Shown here: positions 11,570-22,690 of the stretch, in pieces
How positions within the stretch are numbered: the stretch's first letter is position 1
Layout of the letters: every line of letters starts with the position of its first letter
DNA from: Micromussa lordhowensis
Taxonomy: Eukaryota > Cnidaria > Anthozoa > Scleractinia > Lobophylliidae
Length of the DNA stretch: 64,000 nt
Direction: 5' to 3'
Assembly: GCA_964020085.1 (NCBI GenBank)
Contig: OZ026596.1
Span: 44,460,611-44,524,610, forward strand
Translations under genes and position numbers: made by a program
The notes under the pieces: generated by a model
What the model was told of the DNA's origin: nothing
What the model saw: the letters and a program-made list of their open reading frames with translations, nothing else
Database searches by the model: none

Positions 11570-11820
11570 GTAAACTCCAGATTTTTCCGCTGGTTTCCGG
11601 CCGCCAATTGGAATCCCTCAGACGGGCTCCAATATGGCGTCTCTATACTAAACACTATACTTTTCAGTGATACCCTTTGCTGAATGACTCGAGTTCTGAA
11701 TATCGCACATCCCAAAACTTTGGCACATTGTTTATGTATCACTCTTCTACGATATTTCAATTTCTTGACTCAATTTATTGAACGGTAAGCGATTTCATTT
11801 TTCACTTGCGTGAAACTTGT
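11570..11820 (+). repeat. Hairpin-family MITE, right half
   Basis: Has CTGGTTTCCGGCCGCCA, then a stem with its own sequence (ATTGGAATCCC paired with GGGCTCCAAT, about 11608-11633), then TATGGCGTCTCTATAC, and ends near the diverged tail TTGCGTGAAA. Compared with the copies at 30, 10850 and 20540, the stem sequence differs while pairing is kept. Confidence 0.65.
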
Positions 11821-12300
11821 GTGATAATTAGGTCTACATGCATAACGTGAAAACCACCAATCCACGCAACATTCTAGTTTAATGGTAAGAGTAAAGAGAC
11901 AGTTCTGGTAAATTGCTGAGCCTTGTTCACACTAGCGACTTAACTAAGTAACAACATAAATGAATAACAACAGAAAAAGGACGTTCTGTCGAATATGTTC
12001 TCAGTCTGAAAAATAACAGCATGAACATAACGACAAAGAAAACTAAAGAAGGACTATTTAACGGAAAAGCCAAAACAAGCCAAAAAAAAGCTCTGATCGT
12101 CTTTCTAAGTGTTTAATCACCCCCGTAAGATTGACATAAGGCATGGGTCGCACTTGGGCAAAGTTTTCAACTTTGCCGGCAAAAAAACACAGAAAATTTG
12201 AAACCGCAACCGGAAAGCAAACTTTTGGTTTCAACCATCAGGGTCGCATTCGGGTAAAAACATATGTCAGCGATGACACTTTGATAAACCAGATACACGT
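11821..12300. other. Gene-free flank of the 12.3-kb transposon
   Basis: Nothing recognised. The short ORF beginning at 12143 runs into the transposon's terminal minisatellite and is not a gene. Confidence 0.35.
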
Positions 12301-12308
12301 TTTTATCC
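12301..12308. other. Left 8-bp target-site duplication
   Basis: TTTTATCC, repeated exactly at 14869-14876 and directly abutting the inverted termini AGGCTATCTC / GAGATAGCCT. Confidence 0.85.
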
Positions 12309-12329
12309 AGGCTATCTCTAAAACAAGGA

Positions 12330-12905
12330 ACGGGGAATGGAGGAACGGGGAACGAGGAACGAGGAACGGGGAACGGGGAACGGGGAATCTGGCTATCTCT
12401 AAAACAAGGAACGGGGAATGGAGGAACGAGGAACGAGGAACGGGGAACGGGGAACGGGGAATCTCTAAAAGGGGGAATCTCTAAAAGGGGGAATCTCTAA
12501 AATAGGGAATCTCTAAAATAGGGAATCTCTAAAAGGGGGAATCTCTAAATGGGGGAATCTCTAAAATAGGGAATCTCTAAAATAGGGAATCTCTAAAAGG
12601 GGGAATCTCTAAAAGGGGGAATCTCTAAAATAGGGAATCTCTAAAATAGGGAATCTCTAAAAGGGGGAATCTCTAAAAGGGGGAATCTCTAAAATAGGGA
12701 ATCTCTAAAAGGGGGAATCTCTAAAAGGGGGAATCTCTAAAAGGGGGAATCTCTAAAATAGGGAATCTCTAAAATAGGGAATCTCTAAAAGGGGGAATCT
12801 CTAAAAGGGGGAATCTCTAAAATAGGGAATCTCTAAAAGGGGGAATCTCTAAAATAGGGAATCTCTAAAAGGGGGAATCTCTAAAATAGGGAATCTCTAA
12901 AATAG
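12330..12905 (+). repeat. Left inverted-terminus minisatellite and 16-bp array
   Basis: First comes a GGAACGGGGAA-type minisatellite (to about 12463), in which the terminal tip GGCTATCTCTAAAACAAGG occurs twice, about 81 bp apart. Then come about 28 copies of the 16-bp unit AATCTCTAAAAGGGGG or AATCTCTAAAATAGGG. The two variants alternate irregularly, mostly as pairs. Confidence 0.9.
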
Positions 12906-13520
12906 AGAAAAGCCGGCATGGCAGTGAGGAGAACGGAAGGAGTGCGTTTACATTTCTTCTTAATGATAATAAATGATTGGGAATGCCGGCCCTACTTTGA
13001 AAAGTATATTTGAAAAGGCTTTTTTAATGTGAAAACAATAAGTCGGGCACAAGTTTAGGCGATCGGACGTGATCAATAATCGCACTTTCCACGAACTGTG
13101 GAATCGGCTAAACGCTATTAAAGCTTATCTGGAGATCAGTGCAAAAATGAGAAGGCTAAAACTGGTATTGTTTGTATCACAATTGATCTCTCCGCCTTCT
13201 CTAATAGCCATTTCTAGTTTGAGCAAAGGTCATGATTGTTTTGCAAGAGAAAAAATATCAATGAAAAATGCGCTTTATCAGCGATGTTATTACCCTGGTT
13301 CCAGAGGTATGGTTTGCACGCTCTGATCAAGCTGGACAACGTTGCATGTCTTTTGGTGTAAACCGGAAACCACGCAAATGCTAAATATGTTTTGATTGTG
13401 TCTGGTGGGTTACGTTTAATGGCATAATTTACTAGACAAGTAATGAGAACATACAGTTAGCATCTGCTTTGTTATAATAAAAAAAGACAATTCTCTCAAA
13501 GTAGTATCAAATGGCAGGAA
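12906..13520. other. Transposon core, left part
   Basis: Non-repetitive. An 85-codon open frame at 13069-13326 has no recognisable domain, and I do not call it a gene. Confidence 0.35.
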
Positions 13521-13754
13521 ATGGTTGCGAGAGCGTGTTTAGATAAGACATGTCATCCCCCGTCAGTCGCCCTTTTTTCGTGTCAATGGCTTCAGCTCAA
13601 CATGGATAATTTCAATTTTCCATTCGCGTTTGCCAGCAAACGAAAAAAGCTGGACGCGCTTGATGGGCTTCCACAATTTAGCTGGCATGAAACTGCGAGC
13701 CAGGAAGTGATTGGTCAGGGCTCATTTGGCTCATTTTCATCTCTCAGGCAATAA
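13521..13754 (+). pseudogene. Kinase-like glycine-loop fragment inside the transposon
   Basis: A 77-codon open frame. From an internal Met (residue 28) it reads MDNFNFPFAFASKRKK, then a segment ending PQFSWHETASQEVIGQGSFGS. IGQGSFGS matches the glycine-rich loop (GxGxxG) at the start of a protein-kinase domain. It stops eight residues later, and a direct ~60-bp duplication (13751-13870) follows, so no kinase is encoded. It could be a captured gene fragment (Pack-type) or the decayed ORF of an autonomous relative. The glycine motif alone is weak evidence. Confidence 0.4.
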
Positions 13755-14350
13755 TTCCGCGTTTTTTTTAAAACAAAACGTCGCTTCGTGTTATGTTCAT
13801 GATTTTCGGTATCCGCGTTTTTTTTAACAAAACGTCGCTTCGTGTTACGTTCATGATTTTCGGCATCGCTTCCTTTGTTGACGAAAGGAATGAAGCGACG
13901 TGGCAAAAAAATACAATTAATTCTGGTTTTCTACGATTTTGCTGAAATTTTAACATGATGGTGCTGGATTGTTACGGAATAGATGCTACTTTCGTAACCG
14001 AAGATTTTTGTTTGACCTAAAGGAAAAACTACCCAGAAAAGGTCATCGACGATTCAAACGAATATAAATTTAGATATGTTCCGAGCTGAACTTCTAGTGA
14101 AAAAAAATTTTTTTATGAGCGCTTGGTTCTTTATTTTTTTCTGCATGTCTCAAAACTGTTATCCGTACTGATCTTTGTTGTCGTTTCCTGAAGTTTCATC
14201 ACGAGGCACCGTATCTTTATCTGCACAATAAACTTTCGTAAATATTCTTCTGTCGTCTGTAGTGAAACTTTGTCCACATTTTCTGTTCATTGATAACTCA
14301 TTGGTTAACATATTCGACATATCGATTTCTTTCGGCATCGACTATAAGGT

Positions 14351-14850
14351 TGAGCCTTTAGAGATTCCCTATTTTAGAGACTCCCCCTTTTAGAGATTCT
14401 CTATTTTAGAGATTCCCTATTTTAGAGATTCCCCCTTTTAGAGATTCCCTATTTTAGAGATTCCCTATTTTAGAGACTCCCCCTTTTAGAGATTCCCTAT
14501 TTTAGAGATTCCCTATTTTAGAGATTCCCCCTTTTAGAGATTCCCTATTTTAGATATTCCCCCTTTTGGAGATTCCCTATTTTAGATATTCCCCCTTTTA
14601 GAGATTCCCCCTTTTAGAGATTCCCCCTTTTAGAGATTCCCTATTTTAGAGATTCCCCCTTTTAGAGATTCCCTATTTTAGAGATTCCCTATTTTAGAGA
14701 TTCCCCCTTTTAGAGATTCCCCCTTTTAGAGATTCCCTATTTTAGAGATTCCCCCTTTTAGAGATTCCCCCTTTTAGAGATTCCCCCTTTTAGAGATTCC
14801 CCGTTCCCTGTTCCCCGTTCCTCGTTCCCCGTTCCTCCATTCCCCGTTCC
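14351..14850 (-). repeat. Right inverted-terminus 16-bp array
   Basis: Reverse-complement counterpart of the left array: about 27 units of TAGAGATTCCCCCTTT or TAGAGATTCCCTATTT, then the TTCCCCGTTCC minisatellite up to the tip. The order of the two unit variants is not a mirror image of the left array, so the two arrays have evolved separately since the tips were last identical. Confidence 0.9.
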
Positions 14851-14868
14851 TTGTTTTAGAGATAGCCT

Positions 14869-14876
14869 TTTTATCC
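14869..14876. other. Right 8-bp target-site duplication
   Basis: TTTTATCC, identical to 12301-12308. Confidence 0.85.
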
Positions 14877-14927
14877 ATGTGTTATCGGGAGAGAGCAATG
14901 AGCTGAAAAAGAAAAACAAACGTTAAA

Positions 14928-15236
14928 ATGCGTCCCGTTGAAGCACTGTTGATAACGATGACGGTGATACTTCTTCTTTATATTCAGTTAAATCACGCAC
15001 ACTGTTTTGTCTTTCGTATGATGTATGAAAGATGGGCTACCGAATGTTTAACTGTTTTGACTGCCGCTATGATGAGAGCGAGAAATCGACGTCAGCGAAG
15101 ATTACTTCGAGCACCATATGCCTGGTCAGTTCCTCGACCAGTCGAGTCGTGGTTTGACCTACACTACTACGATCCGACGATACCTGAAGAATTTTTTCGT
15201 CAACAACTTCGTGTGACGAGAAATTTTATTGCATGA
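14928..15236 (+). pseudogene. N-terminal fragment of a Harbinger-like (HARBI1-type) nuclease
   Basis: A 102-codon frame with an N-terminal hydrophobic stretch, an Arg-rich patch (RARNRRQRRLLRAPYAW), and then ESWFDLHYYDPTIPEEFFRQQ followed by LRVTRNFI. The last block resembles the conserved region before the catalytic DDE domain of PIF/Harbinger transposases, in which a short segment leads into a five-helix domain. It stops right after RNFIA, and no DDE domain follows in any frame, so this is a truncated copy. It could be a first exon if the rest lies beyond an intron, but no good donor is seen at the end. Confidence 0.5.
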
Positions 15237-17085
15237 TCTGCTTGCTGTTTACTGACAAGCGATGACAGTTACTGCTGTGACGGCTATTGTTAAGCCCGAT
15301 TTTTCCGAAATCTTCCTGCCCCACCCAAGCACTACGGCGTCTTTGATGTTTTTGCCGATTTTCAAAGTTTTTGCGAACCGGAAAAGTTAGGGTCGCACTA
15401 GGCAAAGGCCTGCGATGACAGATCTCCACCGCAAAGTAAACAAATTTCTCAAGTGCGACGCCTGTGCGTGCACGGAACACCTCGCCCTTCCGGGACTTTT
15501 TTGCGTTGTTCTACTCCACTGTAGATTGATAATTTTGTCATGAAAAACCATTTGAGATACCGGACACACGTGCGAGCTGACTACTGTTCAACAAAGCCCG
15601 GCCTCAAAGTAGCTAAGTTTTAATAAGTCGTAGCTAAAATGACAGATTTCGCTTGAAAGCATCCTCTTTCAGACGTTCGTGATAATTGCTTATGAGCATC
15701 CTTACTGCGCACGCAAATTCACACTTCGTGTATCAAGCGCGCGCCTCGTCATAAAATGATCAACGATAGGACCGATGGCCATTGCTAAAGATTTGCCTTG
15801 GACGTTCGGTGAACAACATTTTGCCGAATTCAACAAAATATGGTTAAGATAGGTTTCCTCCGTTGAATCAACTTCGATATTTTTACCTATAAACACATGT
15901 AAGACCATGCGGAATTACGTGCGATGTTTTTTTAAAATAGGTAGTTTTTCATACGTTTAATCTGTAAAACGAAGTGGGAAAACCCCAGTATTTTTTCATT
16001 ATTTCTGAAACAAGGAATTTATTATCTGATAGCCTGCGTCGCAAACGCGGGCTACGGGCTGAAAATTTCTATCTGCGACGCATGCTAATTATCTAACTAC
16101 AATAAACGATTCAGAAAACATCTACCGACTGGAAAATGTTCGGTCGAGCGTCCTTTAAAAGAAATATTTTAACATTAAAAAATAATTTAATTATAAGTTT
16201 ACAATTACTGACGGATTTCTTCACCACATAACGTTATTACCATAGCGTGGATAAATGTAATAACTTCCCGAGATTGAAATTTAAAAGTACATAAAAATGT
16301 GTGCTGCGCTGAAGAACTGAATGGTATACAAGTTCCTGGATGTTTCTCGGGTTAGACTAAAAGCAATATGAAAATCCGCTGGACGAGGTTGTTCTCCTAG
16401 ACATTTTTCAGGGTATGTTAGCATAGAAGCAGATACGGCATGAAAATAGTACTCACTGTTGAAGATGATGTAAATAGAGCCAAGTCTGATATAAGGCGAG
16501 ATTTCAGAAAGCGTCAGCTTCACAGTCCGGGTTCCTCAGCTTCTAGCTAGATGGTGAAGCGATATACTGGCTGAAAAAAATAAACGAGAGGTCAATGTCC
16601 TGTTAACCAATTATTATCAGGGTATGTATTTTAAAACCCAACACAAAACTGATAACAAAGAAATACTCACAAGGCAGGCCCGTTAAGTCTGTTGTCGTGT
16701 GTAGTTTCGTGATTTTTTGGAAAAGTCCTGACCAAAACGTCAACAGCCTCAGCTCCACAGTTTGCAGATGCCTTTATATGCAGTATGCTGTTTCGCGATT
16801 GGTGAAAAAATTCTGTGGTTAGATAAACCATAGGTGTAATGAAACGAGGGCAAAAGAGACGACGGCGGGAGATGACTGACACCTCAGGCTATTGGGCACG
16901 TCGCTTACACAATAGGCTCGATTTCCAGCCGCTGTTCGGGAAACGAGCCCGCGCTCCTCCCCCGAACTCACGGCTGGACTCGTCTGGTTGCCTTTGTTAG
17001 TTTCAACCAATCGGAGCAGTGCCCGCAGAATTTCGTCGGGCATAATTTTTATGCATAATTATAATTATCAGACTATAATTTCAAA
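15237..17085. other. Gene-free stretch
   Basis: About 1.85 kb with only short open frames on both strands and no recognised domain, tRNA or clear repeat. The last 50 bases are AT-rich and could act as a promoter for the RecQ-like start at 17086, but no motif is distinctive. Confidence 0.35.
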
Positions 17086-17232
17086 ATGGCGGCGGAAGGC
17101 GGGTTGACGAGTGAAGCCATCAATCGTATTTTAGAAACGTTTAAGATCGATTTTTTAAAGGAATTACAGCGCAGAGGCATAGAAGCTTTAATTAAGGGCC
17201 AAGATGTCTTCATAATTCAGCCGATTGCCTGA
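17086..17232 (+). pseudogene. RecQ-like helicase, N-terminal stub (truncated before Walker A)
   Basis: A 48-residue frame: MAAEGGLTSEAINRIL, then FKIDFLKELQRRGIEALIKG, then QDVFIIQP followed by IA and a stop. In RecQ-family helicases the segment LKxxQxxAIxxLLxGxDVxxxxPTGxGKS leads into Walker A. Here the match runs exactly to the Pro of PTGSGKS and is then lost, so the copy is broken at that codon. It is a different family member from the fragment at 18409-18911, which lies on the other strand. Confidence 0.55.
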
Positions 17233-18408
17233 ACAAAGCCGAACAATGGCATATAGAACACGCAACACAGTCAACAGACTTACGCGTAAACAGCTACATT
17301 TGAATCATGTTGTGTGAGAACGAAGAACAGGAGGAATAAAGTTAAACATCGAGCGCGAGAAACATAAGCTCGATCAGATATATGCAAGAAACATAAGTAT
17401 GACTCTAGACAAACGTATAGCTTTCTCGAAGTAAAGCTACGGCGTCTCCGAAGTTTAACGTAAGAGGACAAATATGACATCCGTGATAAGAATCTACATA
17501 CTGTACTTGCATGCAGTTTTAATCAAACAGCCGGGCCCGGTGTCACACTATATGCTGCAAGTAAGCAACATGTTCACGGTAAATTTCATATTTTGTCCCC
17601 CGAAAGCAAATTCTTGGAGACATATCTTGCATTAGAAATGAGCCTAAGCAATGCATAAACACATGGCAAAGTACAGAAGTGTCAAACTCTGCAAAGCGAC
17701 ATGCCGATAACAGCGGAAACTATGCAGGCCAATGACCTCTAAATTTGCTATAGCACAGTCTAACGGCTCAGCTCTACTAAAAATTCCTCTTTATAACACA
17801 ACATGAAGTGCCCTTCATAAACACGAGTGAGGCAACAAAAAGGTCGAGAGACCGAACAGAGAACGGCAAATGTCACGAACCGTAGGAGTCGTGTAAGCTA
17901 GTCAACCTCATTTTACACAAACAGCCTTCTCATGTTGCTTTTTCGCGCGAAAATCTGACTTATGACACCAGAAAACGCATAAATTAATTTTTTTTTCGAT
18001 GACGTCACGGACATGGATGGCCGCTCACGCGTCCAGCCGTCTCTTTTCGGGGAGGAACGTAGACCGGACACGAGAGAGCGGCGGAAATCGAGCCTACTTA
18101 CACAACGACGTACTTTTATTATTAAAAAACAAAATAAATCAATTAACAATCTCCTCCCCTGAGAAAAACCTGTCAAATGCGGGAAATATGATCGGATAAC
18201 ATGACACCGTGTTGAAATCATTTGGGAGGTTTACTAAATTGAGTCGAATGAATGCGGCACGGAAAAACTCTTCTCTTACTCCAAAGAAAGCGGCAAAGCC
18301 CGCAGAGAATTCCAATGTTTCAGATGTGCGCCGTCTTTGTGGCATTAATTTTAAAATTTCAGTCGGTGATTTCGGTAACCGAACAACTTTTGCCAACTGT
18401 ACACTTAC
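17233..18408. other. Mostly gene-free; possible decayed second RecQ exon
   Basis: On the minus strand at 18300-18230 a frame containing FFRAAFIRLNLVNL resembles the block that follows the DExH box in coral-type RecQ-like proteins. It could be a diverged second exon of the gene at 18409-18911, but the acceptor is unclear. Nothing is recognised in 17233-18200. Confidence 0.3.
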
Positions 18409-18911
18409 CACGTTTCAACTGCGTGACTCTCGTCGACCACGATCAGAGAAATGGACTTCCCAAGCGCCGACGATTCGTCCCGAAGAACTTCAAGAAACTG
18501 ACTCGACAAAGCTTGGTCCGCCGATGCGTATAGTACCTGGAATTTGTTGTTCTTTATGTCATCCAAGACATCTTTCGAAAAAGAGAAACCTTTCACCTCA
18601 AGGTCGAACTCGTTTGAGTTGACCTGCTCCTCAATGATGCTACATAGCGGAACAATTACAAGGCAGGAAGGTCTGCTTGAAGAACAGCCAACGGAGCTTG
18701 CAACCATTTCCTTCGCCAAAACGAAACTTTGATAGATTTAAAAACTCTTGCCAAAACCAGTTGGAAGAACAGCCAACACATTCTTTCCTTCGAGTAAACG
18801 AGACAAAGCGTCCTTTTGCTCGCGCTTCAATACCAATCCGCCAAGACAAGTAGCGCACAGACGATCAAAATCAAAGCATTCTCCAGAAAATTCCCTTGCA
18901 ATCGATACCAT
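18409..18911 (-). pseudogene. RecQ-like helicase first exon with in-frame stop
   Basis: Read leftward from ATG at 18911-18909. A Gln-motif-like segment (LKREQKDALSRLLEGKNV) leads into Walker A, AVLPTGFGKS. Two codons later there is a TAA, and the frame then continues (IYQSFVLAKEMVASS) through SCLVIVPLCSIIEEQV to the DExH box, VVDESHAVETW. The exon ends at a consensus donor, TG|GTAAGTG. Order and spacing fit an SF2 RecQ helicase. The single nonsense codon between Walker A and the next block makes the copy inactive unless it is a sequencing error. Many RecQ-like copies are common in coral genomes (recollection, not seen here). Confidence 0.7.
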
Positions 18912-20177
18912 TTGGGCCTAAGCCGCGAATTGATAAATGTCATTTTCTGTCACTCAAGTTGTCAACTACGCTCTGATAAACACTATTGTCCCTTCGACCA
19001 ATCAGCTGTTGCCGTTGCTGTAGCAACTAACCCAGTGAACGCGAGACAGTGGGAAGCTGTTATAGTCTCCCTATTTTCTCCGCCCCCTGACCCCAAACCC
19101 ACAGGCATTTTGTTCTCTCCCCAGTTTCGCTCGCATCGTTTTGTACTCTCTCCAGTTTCGCTCGCATCGAGAGACTAAGATGCCGGCCCGTCGAACTCAA
19201 CGATCGGCATCTACGATTTCACGGAAAAATAGGGGACTGTGAACAGTCTATATCTGGGTGGGCCCTTGAGAGGTGCTTATCCAGTCGCTTAAAAAACTGT
19301 CCCCGTTTTCTACAGCTCTGTACTTTGCATAGACCACTTCTTGACTTACATTTTACCTTAGACTTCATTAAAAAAAAGGATCATGAATAGGAATCGATCA
19401 ATCTTTCTGAGGAAACACACAATAACTTTAGAATAAATTTGATGAAATGAGACAGTAAACGCTTTTAAAAGTTGTGGTTTACGGGCTGTCTGCCGCAGCA
19501 TGTAGTATACATGACCTGACGACAGATGTCTTGCAGCCCTGAAAGTAGGTCATGCAAAAAACAAGCTTTGCATAATTTGTTATTGGTTCTCTAAAAAAAT
19601 AAAATAATCCCCTTAAATATTTCTAAGATCTCTGGGCTTCTAAGCTCATCAAATTCGCATCTACAAGAAACATCTTTAGAAATAAATATGACCCCACTTG
19701 ATAATAACACACCTACATTTCTCATTGTTCAGGCATTTAAATGAAATATCAGTAAACCTTCAACTTTTCTCGTCCCCAAACATCTTCCCTCTTTATGAGA
19801 GGCTCCGTAAGTCCGTACATCCCGCGCAGCAAAAAAAAAACAACAAAAAAACTGCATTTACATGAAGCATCATTCCCATTAACATCGGAATGATGTACTA
19901 CTCTGTACGAGGTTGCAATTATTATACTCACACTGTACACTCTTTTACCATTACTATGTTTAGCTCTATTCCTGACACTCGCTTCTTTCTTGCAACTTCG
20001 CTTTGGAGGCGCCATTGAAAGGAAAAGAAAGAAATCGTGACTTCTTGTCAATTTACGACTTAAGATATTAATAAATTGATTCAGAAACAATAAGCGTGCG
20101 TGCAACTATTAAGTTATCCATGCACGCGGGAGGTTGCTAAGCACGAAAGAAGACTAAGCTAAGATTCGCACGCGGCA
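18912..20177. other. Gene-free stretch
   Basis: There are two tandem copies of a CTCTCCAGTTTCGCTCGCATC word near 19116-19172, and a short inverted block near 19233-19243 (GACTGTGAACAGTC). Both are probably MITE remains. No coding region is supported. Confidence 0.35.
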
Positions 20178-20348
20178 ATTGCTGGTTTTCACATGACGTC
20201 ACTAAATTTTAAACTTCAGAAATATTGATCCTCCTGAAATTTTACTTTCATGCTGTATGAGAGCAGCTAAAAACTAATATTCATACATATTTTCACTCCG
20301 AATGGGTTCTTGGTTTAGTGATAGACTACCCTTGAATTTCTAAGCTTC

Positions 20349-20384
<36 letters not shown>

Positions 20385-20688
20385 TGTTATGTTGGTTTAA
20401 AAGGTGACTTATTTCGGGGAATTCTGCTATCTGAACAGTTCTTGTATTAGAATAAAGTACTATTGTTACGTTTTTGAGTTATTCGAGAGATAAATTCACT
20501 CTTTCGTAGCAAAACTCAGTGACAGATGTTTCTGCTGGTTTCCGGCCGCCATGTTGGTGCCCATGTAGGTGGGCATCAACATGGCGTCTCCATACAAATC
20601 TCTGTAAATTTGGGGAAAACGTTTCTTCGCATATCTTCCATGAGAAAAAATGCTGTGATCTGAATCTTGGCGAGGGTCTTTGCATATG

Positions 20689-20724
<36 letters not shown>

Positions 20725-20788
20725 TTTGAACGGTTTAGATTTTTTATTTTGGTCTATTTTGAATGACGTGACACTGAAAACCAGCAAT
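20178..20788 (+). mobile_element. Complete hairpin-family MITE (ATTGCTGGTTTTCA ends)
   Basis: A 611-bp element with inverted termini ATTGCTGGTTTTCA and TGAAAACCAGCAAT, followed inward by ATGACGTCAC / GACGTGACA. The right half carries the family core: CCGGCCGCCATG, a perfect stem (ATGTTGGTGCCCA with TGGGCATCAACAT, about 20551-20584) and GGCGTCTCCATAC. It is the best reference copy for those at 1, 3223, 10595, 11570 and 27930. No coding capacity was seen and the TSD is unclear. Confidence 0.8.
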
Positions 20789-20799
20789 AGCTGGTTGCC

Positions 20800-22690
20800 A
20801 CTCTAGTATGATAAGTAGAGGGAGAATGATTGAAATCATAGACTTTTTCGCACAAATAAAAAAAAAACTCCGTACCAGTGTTTAATATGAAAATGGGTCC
20901 TCTTATCCTGGTTAGCGCTAGCTAAGTATAATAAGTACAGGGCGAATGATTGAATTCATAGACTTTTTCTCACAAAGACAAAAACTCCTTAACAGTGTTT
21001 AATATGTAAATGAGTCCCCTTTTTCTGGGTAAGCGCTAGCTAAGTGTAATAAGTAGATAGCAAATGATTGAAATCATAGACTTTTTCACACAAAGAAAAA
21101 AAAAACTGTATCCTTGGTTAATATGTAAACGGGTGCCGTTTAGTGGGTAAGTGCTAGCTATATATAATAAGTAGAGGGCGAATGATTAAAATCATACACC
21201 TTTTCTCAAAACGAAAAAATTCCCGTAACAGTGTTTAATATGTAAACGCGTCCCGTTTTATGGGTAAGCGCTAGCAAAGTATGATAAATAGAGGGCAAAT
21301 AATCGAAACCATGGACTTTTTTGCACACAATGAAAACCCCCGTAACACTGTTTAATACGTAAATGAGTCCTGTTTTGTGGCTAAGCTCAAGCTTAGTATG
21401 ATAAGTAGAGGGCGAATGATTGAAATCATGGACTTTTTCTAAAAAAAAAACCCTCCCTAACAGTGTTTTAAATGTAAATGGCTACCGCTTTGTGGCTAAG
21501 CGCTAGTTAACTATGATAAGAAGACGGCGAATGATTAAAATCATAGACTTTTTCTCACAAAGAAAAAAACTCCGTTATTAACAGTGTTTAATATGTAAAT
21601 GAGTCATGTTTTGTGGCTAAGCTCAAGTTTAGTATGATAAGTAGAGGGCGAATGATTGAAATCATGGACTTTTTAAAAAAAAAACCCCTCCCTAACAGTG
21701 TTTTAAATGTAAATGGCTACCGCTTTGTGGCTAAGCGCTAGTTAACTATGATAAGAAGACGGCGAATGATTAAAATCATAGACTTTTTCTCACAAAGAAA
21801 AAAAACTCCGTAATAGTGTTTAAAATGTAAATGGGTCCCGTTTTGTGGGTAAGCGATAGCTAAGTATAATAAGTAGAGGGCAAATGATTGAAATTATGGA
21901 TTTTTTCACACAAAGAAAAAAAACTGTATCCTTGGTTAATATGTAACGGGTCTCGTTTAGTGGGTAAGTGCTAGCTATATATACGTAAGTAGAGGGCGAA
22001 TGATTGAAATCACTGAGTCCTGTTTTGTGGCTAAGCTCAGGTTTAGTATGATAAGTAGAAGGCGAATGATTGAAATCATGGACTTTTTCCCCCAAAAAAA
22101 CAACTCCCTAACAGTGTTTAATATGTAAATGGCTACCGCTTTGTGGCTAAGCGCTGGTTAATTATGATAAGAAGACGGCGAATGATTAAAATCATAGACT
22201 TTTTCTCACAAAGAAAAAAACCTCCGTAACAGTGTTTAAAATGTAAATGGGTCCCGTTTTGTGGGTAAGCGATAGCTAAGTACAATAAGTAGATGGCAAA
22301 TGATTGAAATTATAGATTTTTTCACACAAAGAAAAAAACTCCGTAACAGTGTTCAATATGTAAATGAGTCCCTTTTTTCTTGGTAAGCGCTAGCTAAGTA
22401 TAATAAGTAGACAGCAAATGATTGAATTCATAGATATTTTAACACAAAGGAAAAAAACTGTATCCTTGGTTAATATGTAAACGGGTCCCATTTAGTGGGT
22501 AAGTGCTAGCTATAAATAATAAGTAGAGGGCGAATGATTAAAATGATAGAATTTTTTTCACAAAGAAAAAAACTCCGTAATTAATAGTGTTTAATATGTA
22601 AATGGATCCCGTTTTGTGGCTAAGCTCAAGCTTAGTATGATAAGTAGAGGGCGAATGACTCAAAGCATGGACTTTTTCTCAAAAAAACCT
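20800..22690. repeat. About 120-bp satellite array, roughly 16 units
   Basis: Each unit contains AATGATTGAAATCATAGACT (itself a short palindrome, TGATTxxAATCA), a run of A, AACAGTGTTTAATATGTAAA, then TGGGTAAGCGCTAGCTAAGT and GATAAGTAGAGGGCGA. Units vary by several percent and by indels, and a higher-order repeat of two to three units is visible (about 21360-21810). The last unit runs straight into the 17-bp satellite. Confidence 0.9.

Larger units (their letters stand above)
12309..14868. mobile_element. 2.56-kb DNA transposon with array-filled inverted termini and 8-bp TSD
   Basis: Both ends begin AGGCTATCTCTAAAAC (left, reading right) and its near-identical reverse complement (right), next to perfect 8-bp TSDs. 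Inward of the tips come a GGAACGGGGAATGGA minisatellite and long 16-bp arrays in inverted orientation, leaving a core of about 1.4 kb (12906-14345). An 8-bp TSD is known for hAT, P, Zisupton and a few other superfamilies; the tip does not match the usual hAT CAGGG start. No transposase is visible, so it is probably non-autonomous. The intact TSD argues for fairly recent insertion. It landed about 50 bp upstream of a Harbinger-like fragment. Confidence 0.85.

Noticed and set aside
12143..12484. 113-codon frame rich in GEWRNGERGTRN repeats
   Set aside because: It is the translated GGAACGGGGAA minisatellite of the transposon terminus.
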